The notes under the pieces are model-generated. The model was not told the origin of the DNA. It saw only the letters and a list, made by a program, of their open reading frames with translations, and made no database searches. The translations under genes and the position numbers were made by a program. A DNA stretch of 64,000 bases from positions 15,633,501-15,697,500 of the forward strand of contig NC_092671.1 of the NCBI RefSeq assembly GCF_964355755.1, in the 5' to 3' direction. Source of the stretch: Antedon mediterranea. Taxonomy: Eukaryota > Echinodermata > Crinoidea > Comatulida > Antedonidae. This document shows, in pieces, positions 62,495 through 64,000 of this stretch; position 1 is the stretch's first letter; the number at the start of each line of letters is the position of its first letter.

Positions 62495-63066
62495 TGTAAT
62501 ATAACGATATACTTTTATATTTAAGAAATTGACCTTTGTATCAGAATTCAAATAGGTTCACAAACTTGACCCAGAAAGTCCAGAGGAGAGTTTGTCCAGA
62601 TGTTTTAATGACCATTTAGTTTATAATAGAGTCCCTAAAGAAAACACTTAGCTTAACTTCGTGACAATTCCCATCGTAAAACAATTAGATATTGACAGTT
62701 TTAAGCAGAGATTCGACAGGGCCAATTCATCATTGTAACCTCCCCAGATAAAATCAATCATTCCCACTTAAACACCCCTGGATCAACTTAGGACCAATCA
62801 TTAGCTCCATAAATGATGTAATGACATTATGCAAATGAACTGAGCCAATATACCCCCTAGTTTCAAAAGAGCCCAGACACACCTCACAGCCACTTCTTCA
62901 GAGGAACATCTACACCTCACAGCCACTTCTTCAGAAGCAGACCTACACACTTCACACCTCACCGACAGCATCATTGATCCTCCGTTCCTTATCTTTACTT
63001 ATAGTTGTATATTGTACTGAAGTATTAGTCTTCATTAGTACCTCAACAACGCAACACTATATTACA
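62495..63066 (+). mobile_element. 5' LTR of an LTR retrotransposon
   Basis: Begins TGTAATATAACG and ends CACTATATTACA; the ends are inverted (TGTAATATA / TATATTACA), 572 bp. It interrupts a satellite unit after GGGCAGTATAAAG. Right after it TGGTGGAAGACCC has the TGG start of a tRNA primer-binding site. A 30-bp direct repeat (CACCTCACAGCCACTTCTTC) lies at 62880-62940. The 3' LTR is outside the window, so the target duplication cannot be tested. Confidence 0.8.
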
Positions 63067-63813
63067 TGGTGGAAGACCCAAATTTCATAAGGAACAGAGT
63101 GAGAAAACAGAATAACAAGAAAACAAGAAATAAACACTTAACAAGACACGAAGACAAAGACGAAGACAAAAATAACCATATTTGTTTGAAAAGAGAAAAC
63201 CAGAAATTTACTTTGACTCAAAAGACAAGCTGAAATTATATTTGAATGAGATCGAGACAAGCAGAAATTTTATCAAATTATTACCATTGGATGAAGACAA
63301 AGAAGATAATCGAGGAAGACACAAAAGACAAGCTGAAATTATATTTGAATGAGATCGAGACAAGCAGAAATTTTATCAAATTATAACCATTGGATAAAGA
63401 CAAAGAAGATAATCGAGGAAGACCCAAGAAGAATCAAAACAGAAGCAAGCGGACAAGAACTGTTTCGTTTGGACACTTTCAACTTCACGCCGTTTTTTTT
63501 TTTCGATCGTTTTTTTAACATTTACTTTTTTTGAACATTGATGAACACCTTTCGCATTTTTTTTTAATTCGTTGTTTGAAAATTTGAACATTGATGAACA
63601 CTTTTAACATTTTTTTAATTCGTTGTTTGAACATTTAAACATTTTGAACACTTTTTGCATTCCTTTAATTCATTTTTAATTGGATCCGAAGCATTTGGGG
63701 TAAGTCAAAACCATTTTGATTTTTGATTTGTAACCTTGATTGAAAAAAGTGAGAGTTTACATACATATACACTAAATTGTTTTTGATATTTTGATTAATT
63801 AATATTATAAAGT
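63067..63813 (+). mobile_element. LTR retrotransposon leader region
   Basis: Starts with the primer site, is purine-rich to about 63470, then T-rich. A roughly 103-bp direct repeat (AAAGACAAGCTGAAATTATA ... GATAATCGAGGAAGAC) occurs twice at 63220-63425. In 63540-63650 TTGAACATTGATGAACAC and ATTTTTTTAATTCGTTGTTTG recur. No coding frame. Confidence 0.7.
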
Positions 63814-64000
63814 ATGGTCGACGTTGTTGATAACGAAGTAATTTTAAATGAGCCCGTCAATCCTCATCCCGTGCCCCACCTAAGACAAACCGATTTCCTT
63901 CCCAAAAGATATGACGGTTCCATAACCGATCACAACCAATGTAGTGCACACTACTTATCGTTTACCGACTACCTTGAGGCCCACACTTTAGAAAACCCTG
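63814..64000 (+). CDS. LTR retrotransposon gag start (cut by window edge)
   Basis: The first ATG after the leader opens a frame that runs to the window end (62 codons). It contains LPKRYDGS and a following segment with FTDYLEAH, similar in layout to the start of Ty3/Gypsy-type gag (a PxFxG-like motif, then an aromatic and acidic helix). The zinc knuckle and pol lie beyond the window. Ty3/Gypsy assignment is tentative. Confidence 0.65.
   Translation, partial: MVDVVDNEVILNEPVNPHPVPHLRQTDFLPKRYDGSITDHNQCSAHYLSFTDYLEAHTLENP

Overview
The window is eukaryotic, AT-rich and full of introns. Every protein-coding gene is split by GT-AG introns and has metazoan, vertebrate-like orthologues. The gene set (extended synaptotagmin, DNase I family, SLC22, PEX11, PECR), the many short 'taggcctac'-type words and the mix of SINEs, LINEs, TIR elements and satellites suggest a marine deuterostome invertebrate. 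An echinoderm is my best guess; the species is not established.

Layout. (1) 854-17452, minus: 5' three quarters of an extended synaptotagmin (E-Syt) gene, cut by the left window edge inside C2B. Its introns hold tRNA-derived SINEs, a 77-bp minisatellite, a LINE remnant and several TIR/MITE elements. (2) 17943-18219, minus: a frame-broken, death-fold-like ORF between divergent genes. (3) 19769-21755, plus: a complete secreted DNase I-family gene (283 codons, 7 exons). (4) 23029-24589, plus: a small Thr-rich, mucin-like type I membrane protein (4 exons). (5) 25688-30249, minus: a complete SLC22-type organic ion transporter (9 exons). (6) 32159-34171, plus: PEX11 (5 exons). (7) 34481-48692, minus: PECR-like peroxisomal enoyl-CoA reductase (8 exons, C-terminal SKL), convergent with PEX11. 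Its 10.5-kb sixth intron is a nest of inverted and direct repeats. (8) 48841-62494: a Helentron-like end followed by about 12 kb of nested satellite DNA, interrupted by a 5'-truncated LINE with an open reverse transcriptase frame and a clean 5-bp target duplication. (9) 62495-64000: 5' LTR, primer site, leader and gag start of an LTR retrotransposon inserted in the satellite.

Functional themes. PEX11 (peroxisome proliferation) and PECR (peroxisomal fatty acid elongation) lie tail to tail, 309 bp apart. The most striking observations are: a pair of homologous, phase-compatible E-Syt exons that cannot be spliced together and that swap the third calcium-binding loop of C2A; loss of the catalytic tyrosine in PECR; a bipartite motif with fixed 18-nt spacing upstream of both E-Syt and PECR; and a satellite whose unit length changes in roughly 98-bp steps around a recurring hairpin. 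Exon borders were set by hand from splice sites and reading phase, without transcript data.
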